From: Planctomycetota bacterium
GTDB lineage: Bacteria > Planctomycetota > OFTM77
DNA length: 64,000 bases
Reading direction: 5' to 3'
Assembly: GCA_029260795.1 (NCBI GenBank)
Contig: JAJDCO010000031.1
Span: 1-64,000, forward strand
The notes below the pieces were generated by a model. It ran no database searches. It worked only from the letters and a program-made list of their open reading frames with translations, and was not told where the DNA came from. The position numbers were made by a program, and so were the translations under genes. Shown here one piece after another: positions 36,416-44,855 of this stretch (position 1 is the first letter of the stretch; each line of letters begins with the position of its first letter).

Positions 36416-36660
36416 AATCGAGGCGGAACAGAGACGCGAACGGAAGCCGACACGAAGACCCGCGAGCTTCGACGTCTTCGGCCGGCCGGGAAGCAATGAA
36501 GAGCCTGGCCGAGAGAGTGGGCGCGATGATTCCGGCCGGAATCGAGGCGGAACAGAGACGCGAACGGCGGCCGCCACGAAGGCCGGCCCGTTTCGAAGTC
36601 CCTGTCGGGCCGGTTACCGAAGAACAACCGGGTCGAGAGAGCGGGCGCGATGACGTTCGA
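36416..36660 (-). repeat. tandem pair of the structured repeat, opposite orientation (period 124)
   Basis: Two copies starting at 36416 and 36540 share AATCGAGGCGGAACAGAGAC and GAGAGAGYGGGCGCGATGA at a constant 124-nt offset. On the minus strand each reads CTCTCTCG...CCGTTCGCGTCTCTGTTCCGCC, related to the repeat at 28990-29321. In one copy the inner stem is GGCGGCcGCCGTT rather than GACGGAcTCCGTT, consistent with paired change. It forms the ~370-nt gap upstream of the flippase. Confidence 0.75.
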
Positions 36661-36704
36661 GGGCACGAGTCGGTCCGTCGTGACTCTCGGATTGTCGAGT
36701 GCCC

Positions 36705-37283
36705 TCAGCTCACCTCGCTCGCCCAGCGCTTCCGAATCATCGCCATGTAACGCTCGATGCTCTTCACCGAGCGGTTGCGCATCTGGGCGATCTCGTCGTT
36801 GCGGTAGCCGGACAGTCTCAGCAGAGCGACCTCGCGTAGCTTGTCGTCGAGTAGTGACAGCAGCTCTTGGCTGGTGCCGTCCAGCGCTTCCACAAACTCG
36901 GCGTCCGCGACCGGAGCGGCGAAGCCGTCGAGTGGCATCGGCGAGGCTTCGGGCCCGACCATCGACTCCCCAAACTCCGGCCGACGACCCGCGGCTCGCC
37001 GCACGTTCGACGCCTTGCGTGCCGTGATGGTCGCGAGCAGCTTCCACAGATCCTCTCGATCGTCGAGCTTGGCGAAGCGACCCTGGCGAGCGCCATCGAA
37101 GAGCGCGGCGAGCGCGGACAGCGCCACGTCCTCTTCGTCCTTCAAGCGTCGTGGCAGCGCACCGAGTCGGCGGCGGGCGAGCTCGCAGAGTCTCTCGAAG
37201 CAGGACTCCCAAAGCTGACGGGCGGCGGAGTCGCTGCCACCTTTGAGCTGCTGGAGCCAGAGGCTGATCGGGGCGTCGGTCAT
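36705..37283 (-). CDS. ECF-type RNA polymerase sigma factor
   Basis: 192 residues. Region 2 is at roughly 15-90 (LWLQQLKGGSDSAARQLWESCF...LWKLLATITARKASNVRRAAGR). Region 4 is near the end (LREVALLRLSGYRNDEIAQMRNRSVKSIERYMAMIRKRW), a helix-turn-helix. The style matches the planctomycete-expanded ECF group. ATG 37283 is preferred; GTG 37301 is in frame. No anti-sigma factor is adjacent, but the membrane kinases at 39.8-55.4 kb are candidate regulators, as kinase-linked ECF factors exist in this phylum. Confidence 0.87.
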   Translation of the reverse strand: MTDAPISLWLQQLKGGSDSAARQLWESCFERLCELARRRLGALPRRLKDEEDVALSALAALFDGARQGRFAKLDDREDLWKLLATITARKASNVRRAAGRRPEFGESMVGPEASPMPLDGFAAPVADAEFVEALDGTSQELLSLLDDKLREVALLRLSGYRNDEIAQMRNRSVKSIERYMAMIRKRWASEVS

Positions 37284-37430
37284 GGAGGGATGAGCGCTCA
37301 CGGGGTCGAGCGGAGTCGGGACGGGGTTTTCGCCAGGGATTCGAGGCTACTGTCCAAACCGCAACCGGGCAAGAGGATACCTTCCCATTCACCCGGCCGA
37401 CCGAGCCCCTGGGCAAGACTTCGAGATTTC

Positions 37431-37463
37431 GTGAGGGATTCGGCGCACCGGCGGTGATGAAGA
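37431..37463 (+). promoter_or_regulatory. conserved upstream motif GTGAGGGATTC...CCGGCGGTGATG
   Basis: This sequence recurs at 44651-44682 and, more loosely, at 55601-55632. Each lies 175-205 nt before the ATG of a secreted-protein gene. Nothing is coded in the ~325 nt between the sigma factor and the beta-helix gene, so this is a candidate promoter or untranslated-leader element. Confidence 0.45.
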
Positions 37464-37609
37464 GATTAGATGTCGAGGCCTCTTGGTCTTAGCTCACGCT
37501 TATGTAGTGACTTATGACGTTTTGATGAGAGGCCTGCTCTGTCTCGAATGAACCGCAACGCAGAAGGCGTGGCCCTCGGTCGCACTTCCTCACTCAGAAA
37601 GATCGCACC

Positions 37610-39214
37610 ATGACTCCAAGGAACTTTCTCAGCGCACTGACGCTCCTCGTCTCGTTGGCTCTGCTGGCCCCGGCGACCCTCGCGGGCACGATCTACGTCG
37701 ACCTCAACAACCCGAGCTGCCCCGGAAGCGGCACTCTGGGCGATCCGTACTGCACGATCCAGCTTGCCATCGACAACGCCTCGAACGGCGACGTCATCGA
37801 GGTGGCACCCGGAACGTACAACGAGAGCCCGAAAGTGAACGGGCTCGTGATCACGATCCGAGGCACCGCCGGGCAGAGCGCGACCACCGTCCAAGGCGAC
37901 GGGACACAGGCCGTTTTCACGGCGTCCGGAGATGCCGAGCTGACCCTCGAAGGCCTGACGGTGACGGGTGGCTTCGGCCCGGGTATCCCGACGAGTGGCG
38001 GCGCCGTTCGCTGCAACTCCTGCGCGCTGACGGTGACCAACAGCACGCTGACGGGCAACTCGGCCTTCAACGGTGGCGCGGGGATCTACTTCCTGGCCAC
38101 GGCCGGCAAGAAGCTGACCGTGACCGGCAGCACGATCTCGAACAACACGGCCGGAGTCGGCGGTGCGATCGCCGTGCAGTATGGCGCGGTCGACGTCGAC
38201 AGCAGCCTGATCGAAAACAACTACGGGAGCGCCGGAGCCGGCGCCATCTTGATGCTGCCCAGTCTGTTGACCATCACGAGCAGCGTGATTCGGAACAACT
38301 CGACCCCAGGCAGCGGAGGGGCGATCAATCTCAGCGGCGCGGACCTGATCCTGACCAACAGCACGGTCAGTGGCAACACCGCGGGCTTTCAAGGGACGGC
38401 GATCTACGGGGGCAACTTCTTCTCTTCGACGGACATCTCGATCTTCAACAGCACGGTGACCGGCAACGCGGGAAGCCCCTACGGCACCATCACGGTGGGT
38501 GGAGGATACTCGTATCCTCCCAGCACCGTGACCGCGACCAACGCGATCCTCTGGGGGAACGCGGGCCCTGAGCTCAACGTCGGAAGCGCGACGACCAACA
38601 TCACTTACTCGGACATCGAAGGCGGTTTCGCGGGCACGGGCAACATCAACGCCGACCCGAAGTTCATCGATGCCGCCAACGAAGACTACCGCCTCGCCTG
38701 CGACTCGCCGGCCATCGACGCCGGCTTCAACTTCATCACGTTGCCCGCCATCGATCTGGGCGGGGACGCCCGCAAAGTTGACGGCGACTCGAACGGTACG
38801 ACCACGATCGACATGGGCTCCGACGAGTTCGACACGCTGTGGCGCTTCAACGGTCCGCCGATCGTCGGCACCAACGTCAGCTTCACCAACATGGCCCCGC
38901 CGGCGCTGATCGGGAATACGGCCCGGGTCTACATCAGCTTCGGTGACGGCGCCGCGACCAATGGCGTCAAAGTTCCGAAAAGCGGCGGCAAGCGCCTGCA
39001 TCTGTCGCTCGATGCGCTGTTCAATCTCTGGACCAGCCTGCCGGACCCGGTGCGCAAGGGCACCATCGCGGCCTGTCCCGGCATCACGACGGTGCCGGTG
39101 CAGATCCATCCCAACACGCCGGTCGGCCTGCGCATCTACTACGCCGGCTTCGTCTCGGACGCGGGTGGATTGGTGCCGTCCGTGACGCCGACGCTCTCCT
39201 TCGTGACGCAGTAA
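37610..39214 (+). CDS. secreted right-handed parallel beta-helix protein
   Basis: 534 residues. A signal peptide (MTPRNFLSALTLLVSLALLAPATLAG) is followed by TIYVDLNNPSCPGSGTLGDP, YCTIQLAIDNA and VIEVAPGTYNE. A beta-helix with many coils then follows: LTVTNSTLTGNSA, LTVTGSTISNNTAG, LILTNSTVSGNTAG, and an ILWGN coil. DPKFIDAANEDYRLACDSPAIDAG closes the helix. The last ~130 residues are a separate domain ending SVTPTLSFVTQ. Such helices often bind or cleave polysaccharides or act as adhesins; no catalytic residues can be assigned. Two paralogues lie at 43.3 and 47.7 kb. Confidence 0.85.
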   Translation: MTPRNFLSALTLLVSLALLAPATLAGTIYVDLNNPSCPGSGTLGDPYCTIQLAIDNASNGDVIEVAPGTYNESPKVNGLVITIRGTAGQSATTVQGDGTQAVFTASGDAELTLEGLTVTGGFGPGIPTSGGAVRCNSCALTVTNSTLTGNSAFNGGAGIYFLATAGKKLTVTGSTISNNTAGVGGAIAVQYGAVDVDSSLIENNYGSAGAGAILMLPSLLTITSSVIRNNSTPGSGGAINLSGADLILTNSTVSGNTAGFQGTAIYGGNFFSSTDISIFNSTVTGNAGSPYGTITVGGGYSYPPSTVTATNAILWGNAGPELNVGSATTNITYSDIEGGFAGTGNINADPKFIDAANEDYRLACDSPAIDAGFNFITLPAIDLGGDARKVDGDSNGTTTIDMGSDEFDTLWRFNGPPIVGTNVSFTNMAPPALIGNTARVYISFGDGAATNGVKVPKSGGKRLHLSLDALFNLWTSLPDPVRKGTIAACPGITTVPVQIHPNTPVGLRIYYAGFVSDAGGLVPSVTPTLSFVTQ

Positions 39215-39225
39215 GAACGACTCCT

Positions 39226-39254
39226 CGGACGACGACCGAGCGGGTCGTCGTCCG
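39226..39254 (+). terminator. terminator-like hairpin after the first beta-helix gene
   Basis: A 12-bp perfect stem CGGACGACGACC / GGTCGTCGTCCG with a 5-nt loop, 11 nt after the stop codon. No T-tract. Confidence 0.55.
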
Positions 39255-39815
39255 ACCGAAAGCCTCGAGACGACCCAGCGGGGAAGACGCTCGGGAAACG
39301 GGGTGTCGGGCCTTCGGGCTCGGCACCCCGATCTTCGTGGAGTTGCTGCAAGCGCCCTTCAGGGGATACGGGATCGATCGCGGAAACGCGGAGATGAAGG
39401 GCACGACTCAAGGACCCGCCGGCGGATCGGCCAAATGCGTCTTCGCACGGAGCGCGGGCGGCCCGCCAGGCGGCCCGCCCGCATGAACGTCGGGGCCGAA
39501 CGATCTCACACCTGGGAACTCGGGCGTCTCGCCCGCCTGGCGACATCCATGTCGATGGCGCCGCTTCAGGGCGCGGGCCTCTCGTCGAAATGACGACCGG
39601 TGTGGTCGGTGTGCCGTCACCCCAGGCTGCGGCCGGGCTTCGCCCGTCCTGGCCTGGGGCTGGATGATGTCGGCCCTTCAGGCCAGGCCCTTCAGGCCGA
39701 GCAACCACCCTTCGATCCTCGTCGAAAGACCCGCCTTCGACCGATCGGCCGGCGGATTCCGCCCTCGGACCGCCACAATCCGGGAATCTGCGAGGGATGT
39801 TGACGCCAACCGGGG
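39255..39815. other. gene-free region with GC palindromes
   Basis: 561 nt between the beta-helix gene and the first kinase. It contains a GAGCGCGGGCGGCCCGCC palindrome followed by a second GGCGGCCCGCCCGC (39450-39482), the same family as copies at 44.4-44.6 kb and 47.5/49.2 kb. No gene-like frame stands out. Confidence 0.5.
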
Positions 39816-42800
39816 ATGGAGCGGATGGGGCGCACCCGCTATTCTCGAATCAGATCGACAGCACTGGGAGAGACCATCATCGCGCTCGACTTCGAAACTC
39901 TTCAAGAGATCGACGCCGTCTGCGAGCAATTCGAAGACTTGCTCCAGTCGGGCCAACAGCCCGCCCTGCAGGACTGGTTGCCGACGACCTGGCAGCCCGA
40001 GGCCCGCGGAGAGCTGTTCAAGAATCTCCTCGAGCTGGACGTCGACTACCGGCGCGCGAGCGGATCGGTCTGCTCGGCCGATCACTACCGATCCCGATAC
40101 CCCGCCTACTCCGCCGTCATCGACTCGGTGCTGACACCGTCCACGATGTCCAACGGTGCCCTCGGACCCGGCAGCACGCTCGGCCCCTTCGAGATCCTTC
40201 GGGAGATCGGACGCGGAGGGATGGGGATCGTCTTCGAGGCGAAGCAGCCCGGGCTCGACCGACGGGTCGCTCTGAAGGTCTTGCCGTCATCAGGGCTCTT
40301 CCACGAGTCGACCATCCAACGCTTCGAGAACGAAGCCAAAGCGGTCGCGAGCCTGCATCATTCGAACATCGTGCCCCTCTTCGAGGCGGGCGAGGACGAA
40401 GGTGTTCGCTACTACGCGATGCAGCTCATCGAGGGGCGCTCGCTCGATCAAGTCATTCGCGAGCTGCGCGAGTCCGACTCCCATGACGAAGCGCCTCTCG
40501 AGACCCTCGTTGGCTCGTCGGTCGTCCGCGCGACGGCGGATCGGGAGAGCGACGCCTCGGCTTCTCGCCCGCGCGCCACACCGCGGCGAGCGCATGCCGC
40601 GGTGGCGCGCATTGGAATTCAGGTCGCGGAGGCTCTGGTTGCGGCGCACCGCAAGGGCATCCTTCACCGAGACATCAAGCCCTCCAATCTGATCCTCGAA
40701 GAGTCGGGACGTGTTTGGGTCACCGACTTCGGGCTGGCCCGCCTGGCCGACAGTGACCTGACGGGAAGCTCCGACTTCCTGGGCACGCTGCGCTACATGT
40801 CGCCCGAGCGTTTCGAGGGACGAGGTGACGAGCGTTTGGACATCTATGCGTTGGGGGCGACGCTCTACGAGATCGCGGCACGGCGTCCGGCGTTTCCTGG
40901 AAGTGATCAGCTCGAGCTCCTCGACCGCATTCAAAAGGAGACGCCTCCGCCGCTCGATCGACTCGTGCCCGATCTTCCCCGCGACCTTCAAACCGTCATC
41001 GAGAAGTGCCTCTCCAAAGAGCCCGCGCGTCGTTATCGCTCCGCGCGTGATCTCGCCGATGACCTCCAGCGATTCCTCGAGAGCCGCCCGATTCAGGCTC
41101 GCCGGGCGTCACTGGTCGAGCGCAGTGTCTTCTGGTCGCGTCGAAACCCGGCGGCGGCCGTGCTGCTGGTGGTTCTCGTCATCGTCGCGGTCGCTTCGCT
41201 CTTCGCGGCCCTTCGCTTTCGCGATCAGAGTGAAGAGAACCGTCAGCTCGCGAAGAGCGAAACCTCGATGCGCGGTCAGGTGCAGGTCGCCTATGCCGAA
41301 GTGCAGCGCTCTTTCTTGGGCATGACCGAGGCTCGGAACGATCTTCGATCCAGCCTCTACTTCGCGAACATGAACCTGGCGATGTCCGCGTTGGATACTC
41401 AGAGCGGAGTTCGCCGCACGCGCGAGCTCCTCGACCAGTGGCTTCCCCGAGAAGACGAGCCGGACCTTCGTCAGTTCGAGTGGTACCTCCTGTCGTCGAT
41501 GGCAGGTCGGAGTGAGGAGATCCGCAGGGTTCCGACTTCCATCTACGGGCTCGTGCGGAGCCCACTCGGTGTGTTCGTACGGACGGTTAGCGAGGTCCTC
41601 GGCTGGGACGCTCGGTCGGGCGCGGAGCAGTTCCGGTTTGCGGCCGTCCCTTACGGTGGCATGGCCGTCAGCGGTGATGGTCGGTGGCTGGCGTTTGGCC
41701 GCGACTACGCCACGTTGGTGGTCGATGTCGCCGCAGGGCAGATCGTCGCAACACTTCCGACTGACATGCAGCGGCCGGATGTCCTCTCCTTTTCGGAGGA
41801 CGGCACGCGGCTTCTCGTGCTGAATGCCGACAAGGCGAAGGGCAATCAGATCCAGCTCTGGGACGTGCCGTCCGGAGTGCGAATCCACGAGAAGATGACT
41901 CAGGGCTTCAAGGCTTGTTCAGCCCTCTCCCCCGACGGCCAGATCGTGGCGCTCGGGAGCACCGACGGGCGAGTCGAGCTCCGTGACGCCGAGTCCTTCG
42001 AGCGGCTTCGGACACTTCGAGTCGGGCTGAACCCGAGGTCGCCGGCTTTCTCCCATGACGGACAGACGCTGGCCGTGATCTGCCGCGACGACCCGGATTT
42101 GCGACTCTTCGATGTCGAGTCCGGGAGGTTGCTCTTCGATGAGCGCGCCCAGCGAGGCTGGGGACTGTTCGTCACCTTCAGCGCCGATGATCGATACGTC
42201 GTCTCGGGTGGGCACGATCTCAGCTCGTTCGTGCTCGATCGCGAGACGGGGCAGACGCATCGGATCTATGGGCCGCGCCACCACATCCGCGCCGCCAGCT
42301 TTCCACCGCCAGGGCATCCGCAACCGCATCTTCTCTGGGCCGGTGGCAACAAGGGAGTCGTCCATGCCTGGAATCTCGATGACCCGCGACCTCTCCTGCG
42401 GCATCAGCTGAAAGGGACCGGCGGAAACTGGTTTTGCCTGGAGTTTCATCCGGACGGGGAGCGATTGGTCGGCGTCCACGACAACACGGGCGCCCACGTT
42501 CTGTCCGTTCAAACGGGGGAGCGTCTCGAGCACGAACGAGGGTCGCTCGGTTGGGCCGAAGAAGGTCGCCTACGACTGGAGCTGGATCCGAAGGGGATCC
42601 GGATTCGGGAGGAGGGCTCGCAGGCGGAACAGCTCATCGAGCTTCCGAACTGTGAGCAGCTCACCTTCAGCGGGGCATATGACGTCGCCTCCGGAACGAT
42701 CGCGGTCGCGAACGCAGGCTCCATTTGGGTCGCGTCGCCGCGGTCTGCGATGCCGCCCCGCCAGATCGGGAAGGATCTTCACGTTCGGCATGGACCGCTG

Positions 42801-43274
42801 GTGTCCCTTTCGCCGGACGGCTCGCAGCTGCTGTTCGCGGAACGAAACGTCTTGCACCTCTTGGACGTGGCGACTGGAGAGGTGGTCCGCTCGTGGCCAA
42901 CTCCCGAGTTCACACACTGCCGGGCTGCGTTTCATCCGACGCGCCCCGAGTTCGCGGTCTCGTGTAACGACCAAAACATTCGAATCTGGAAGCTCGAGGA
43001 GGACTCCGAGCCGCGGATCCTCTCGGGGCACACCGACCTTGCCGAAGGACTCGCCGTCCACCCGGATGGCTCCCGGCTCGCTTCCACCTCGTCGGATGGG
43101 ACGGTCAAGCTCTGGGATTGGGAGTCCGGCACCGAGATCCTGACCCTCCGGCACGACGAAGTGCAGGTCGCCTTGGTGGCCTGGAGTCCCGACGGGCAGC
43201 GTTTGGCCACGGTCGACAAGGTGGGGTGGGTCCGCATCTTCAGCGCCGCAAAGGCCTACGCGGCCGAGCGGTGA
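39816..43274 (+). CDS. membrane Ser/Thr protein kinase with C-terminal WD40-type propeller (paralogue 1)
   Basis: 1152 residues. A planctomycete-type leader (DFETLQEIDAVCEQFEDLL, residues 25-43) precedes the kinase domain (~124-425): glycine loop IGRGGMG (131-137), Lys154, HRD (284-286), DFG (304-306), SPE (329-331). A single transmembrane helix lies at ~446-466, then a coiled stretch and ~600 residues of WD40-like repeats ending GSRLASTSSDGTVKLWDWES. All catalytic residues are present. The propeller should face outside and sense ligands or partners. ATG 39816 has a weak ribosome site; comparison with paralogue 2 suggests the real start may be near ATC 39879. Confidence 0.93.
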   Translation: MERMGRTRYSRIRSTALGETIIALDFETLQEIDAVCEQFEDLLQSGQQPALQDWLPTTWQPEARGELFKNLLELDVDYRRASGSVCSADHYRSRYPAYSAVIDSVLTPSTMSNGALGPGSTLGPFEILREIGRGGMGIVFEAKQPGLDRRVALKVLPSSGLFHESTIQRFENEAKAVASLHHSNIVPLFEAGEDEGVRYYAMQLIEGRSLDQVIRELRESDSHDEAPLETLVGSSVVRATADRESDASASRPRATPRRAHAAVARIGIQVAEALVAAHRKGILHRDIKPSNLILEESGRVWVTDFGLARLADSDLTGSSDFLGTLRYMSPERFEGRGDERLDIYALGATLYEIAARRPAFPGSDQLELLDRIQKETPPPLDRLVPDLPRDLQTVIEKCLSKEPARRYRSARDLADDLQRFLESRPIQARRASLVERSVFWSRRNPAAAVLLVVLVIVAVASLFAALRFRDQSEENRQLAKSETSMRGQVQVAYAEVQRSFLGMTEARNDLRSSLYFANMNLAMSALDTQSGVRRTRELLDQWLPREDEPDLRQFEWYLLSSMAGRSEEIRRVPTSIYGLVRSPLGVFVRTVSEVLGWDARSGAEQFRFAAVPYGGMAVSGDGRWLAFGRDYATLVVDVAAGQIVATLPTDMQRPDVLSFSEDGTRLLVLNADKAKGNQIQLWDVPSGVRIHEKMTQGFKACSALSPDGQIVALGSTDGRVELRDAESFERLRTLRVGLNPRSPAFSHDGQTLAVICRDDPDLRLFDVESGRLLFDERAQRGWGLFVTFSADDRYVVSGGHDLSSFVLDRETGQTHRIYGPRHHIRAASFPPPGHPQPHLLWAGGNKGVVHAWNLDDPRPLLRHQLKGTGGNWFCLEFHPDGERLVGVHDNTGAHVLSVQTGERLEHERGSLGWAEEGRLRLELDPKGIRIREEGSQAEQLIELPNCEQLTFSGAYDVASGTIAVANAGSIWVASPRSAMPPRQIGKDLHVRHGPLVSLSPDGSQLLFAERNVLHLLDVATGEVVRSWPTPEFTHCRAAFHPTRPEFAVSCNDQNIRIWKLEEDSEPRILSGHTDLAEGLAVHPDGSRLASTSSDGTVKLWDWESGTEILTLRHDEVQVALVAWSPDGQRLATVDKVGWVRIFSAAKAYAAER

Positions 43275-43326
43275 GGTCGAACCCAGACGAAGCGGGCGTG
43301 CCGCCGCCTTCGCCTGGACAAGAAGA

Positions 43327-44307
43327 TCAGAAGGCTCTCGCTACTGCGTGACGAAGGAGTGCGTTGGGCTCACGGAGGATCAACTTGGGATCGAGGTTGA
43401 TATTGCTCGCTCCCGCGTAGCCACCCTGGATGTCGGAGTAGCTCGCGCTGCCACCGGCGAGGCCCGAGATCTCGCTGGAGTTGCCCCAGAGGATGCTGTT
43501 CGCAACGTTCGTCGGACTGGCGACCGACGTGATCGCGCCGCCGATCGTGGACGTGTTTCCACTGAAGGTGGAGTTCAGCACCGTCCCGGGCGTCGCGAGG
43601 CAGAAGAGTCCGCCGCCCGAGTTGGCCGACGAGTTTCCGCTGAAGGTGGTGTTGGTGACCGTCACCGTGCCGCCGGAGCCGGCGTTGATGCCGCCGCCGT
43701 TGCCGACCCAGGCCATGTTTCCGCTGAACGTGCTGTTCGAGATCGTCGCGGTGGAGCCTCCCGCTCGAACGGCGCCGCCACCGGTGTTGATCGACGTGTT
43801 CCCGGTCAGGGTGCAGCGATCGATCGTCAACACGCCGTAGCGAATGTAGACACCGCCGCCGTAGGAGCTGGAGGAGTTCCCCGTGACCGTGCTGTTCGTC
43901 AGGGTCAACGTGCCGCTGAAGCAGTAGATGCCGCCACCCCTGGAAGCTGCTGACCCGTTGCGGATCGTGAAGCCGTCGATTCCGACGACCTCGCTCAAAG
44001 CCGCCGTGACGACCGAGCCGGCTGCACCGCCGTCGATGATCGTCTCGTCCGCCCCGCCTTCGCTCACCAGCGTGAGCGACTTTCCGGAGAGGTTCACGTT
44101 CTCGAGATAGGTGCCGGGCGCCACCTCGATCGTGTCCCCAGTGGTGGCCGCATCGATCGCGGCCTGAATCGTGCAGAAAGGATCGGCCGGCGTTCCGGTG
44201 CCCGGACAGATCGGGTTGTTGCCGTCGACGAAGAACGTCTGAGCCAGCGAGGACATCACGATGAGAGCAGCCGGAAGGCCGGCCAGAGAGCGGACCCGAG
44301 GAATTAT
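43327..44307 (-). pseudogene. decayed secreted beta-helix gene (paralogue 2)
   Basis: The translated part has the family signature (FFVDGNNPICPGTGTPADPF, CTIQAAIDAA, beta-helix coils, ILWGNS, NINLDPKL). It then switches frame: the family ending SVSPTHSFVTQ-stop is present at 43342-43374 but in another frame, with the ~150-residue C-terminal domain deleted. A perfect AAGGAG (44313-44318) is followed at the spacing used by paralogue 3 by ATA, not ATG; no canonical start fits. Start loss plus a frameshifting deletion argue for a pseudogene. Translation from a non-AUG codon would give a truncated ~320-residue protein. Confidence 0.75.
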
Positions 44308-44440
44308 TGAGGCTCCTTGGGATTCGAGGCGATCGGGATGGATCGGGGAGTCGGCTTTGGGGTAACGCGTCACACTACCGCTGGCCCCGCTCGCTCACAA
44401 TCCCTCGGCCGGAATGCTCACCTGGCGGCCTTCCCTTTGG

Positions 44441-44599
44441 GAGCGCGGGCGGCCCGCCCGCTCTTGTCCGGGCGTCAGCTCCGCTTCGCCGCGACGCCCC
44501 GCGTGAATTGCGTGAGACGTCGTCGGCTCCGCTGCGCGAACGCACTCCGGTCCCTTTCGGGGTCGTCTTCGCTGGGAGCGCGGGCGGCCCGCCCGCTCT
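44441..44599. repeat. two copies of a GAGCGCGGGCGGCCCGCCCGCTC palindromic repeat
   Basis: Copies at 44441-44463 and 44575-44599 share GGGAGCGCGGGCGG and its palindromic completion, with period ~133. Related palindromes are at 39450-39482, 47519 and 49218. They lie in the gap between the decayed beta-helix gene and the first glycine-rich lipoprotein. Confidence 0.75.
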
Positions 44600-44650
44600 G
44601 ATCCCGGACGACGAGGGGGCCATACCTCCCGCCGTCTTGCCCTCTTTTCT

Positions 44651-44768
44651 GTGAGGGATTCCCGGCTCCGGCGGTGATGGAGCCGTGTCGGCCACCCCAC
44701 GTCCTGGCCCTGTGCCCAAAAAACTCTGGGTCCGCAAGACCTGGAGATCGCCTGGAGGGGTGTTCGAC
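44651..44768 (+). promoter_or_regulatory. leader region shared with the second glycine-rich lipoprotein gene
   Basis: Contains GTGAGGGATTCCCGGCTCCG-GCGGTGATGG (44651-44680) and a 51-nt module (44718-44768): AAAAA-N3-CTGGGT-N17-CGCCT-N5-GGTGTTCGAC. The same 51-nt module with identical internal spacing lies at 55497-55547. It is probably a promoter or leader controlling the lipoprotein gene whose ATG is at 44856. Confidence 0.55.
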
Positions 44769-44855
44769 GAGGCCAAACCGAGGAGGGCCCCCAGGGCCCG
44801 GATTCGAAACCATCAACCCCCTGTTTGACGGCGGGGGATCCAAGGAAGAGAGATC

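Noticed and set aside
36332..36577. N-terminal extension of the flippase
   Set aside because: It is only the tandem DNA repeat read in frame; Pro/Arg/Ser-rich, with no transporter-like or signal sequence.
39303..39593. Plus-strand 96-codon frame in the gap before kinase paralogue 1
   Set aside because: Arg/Gly-rich text across a GC palindrome with no motif or ribosome site.
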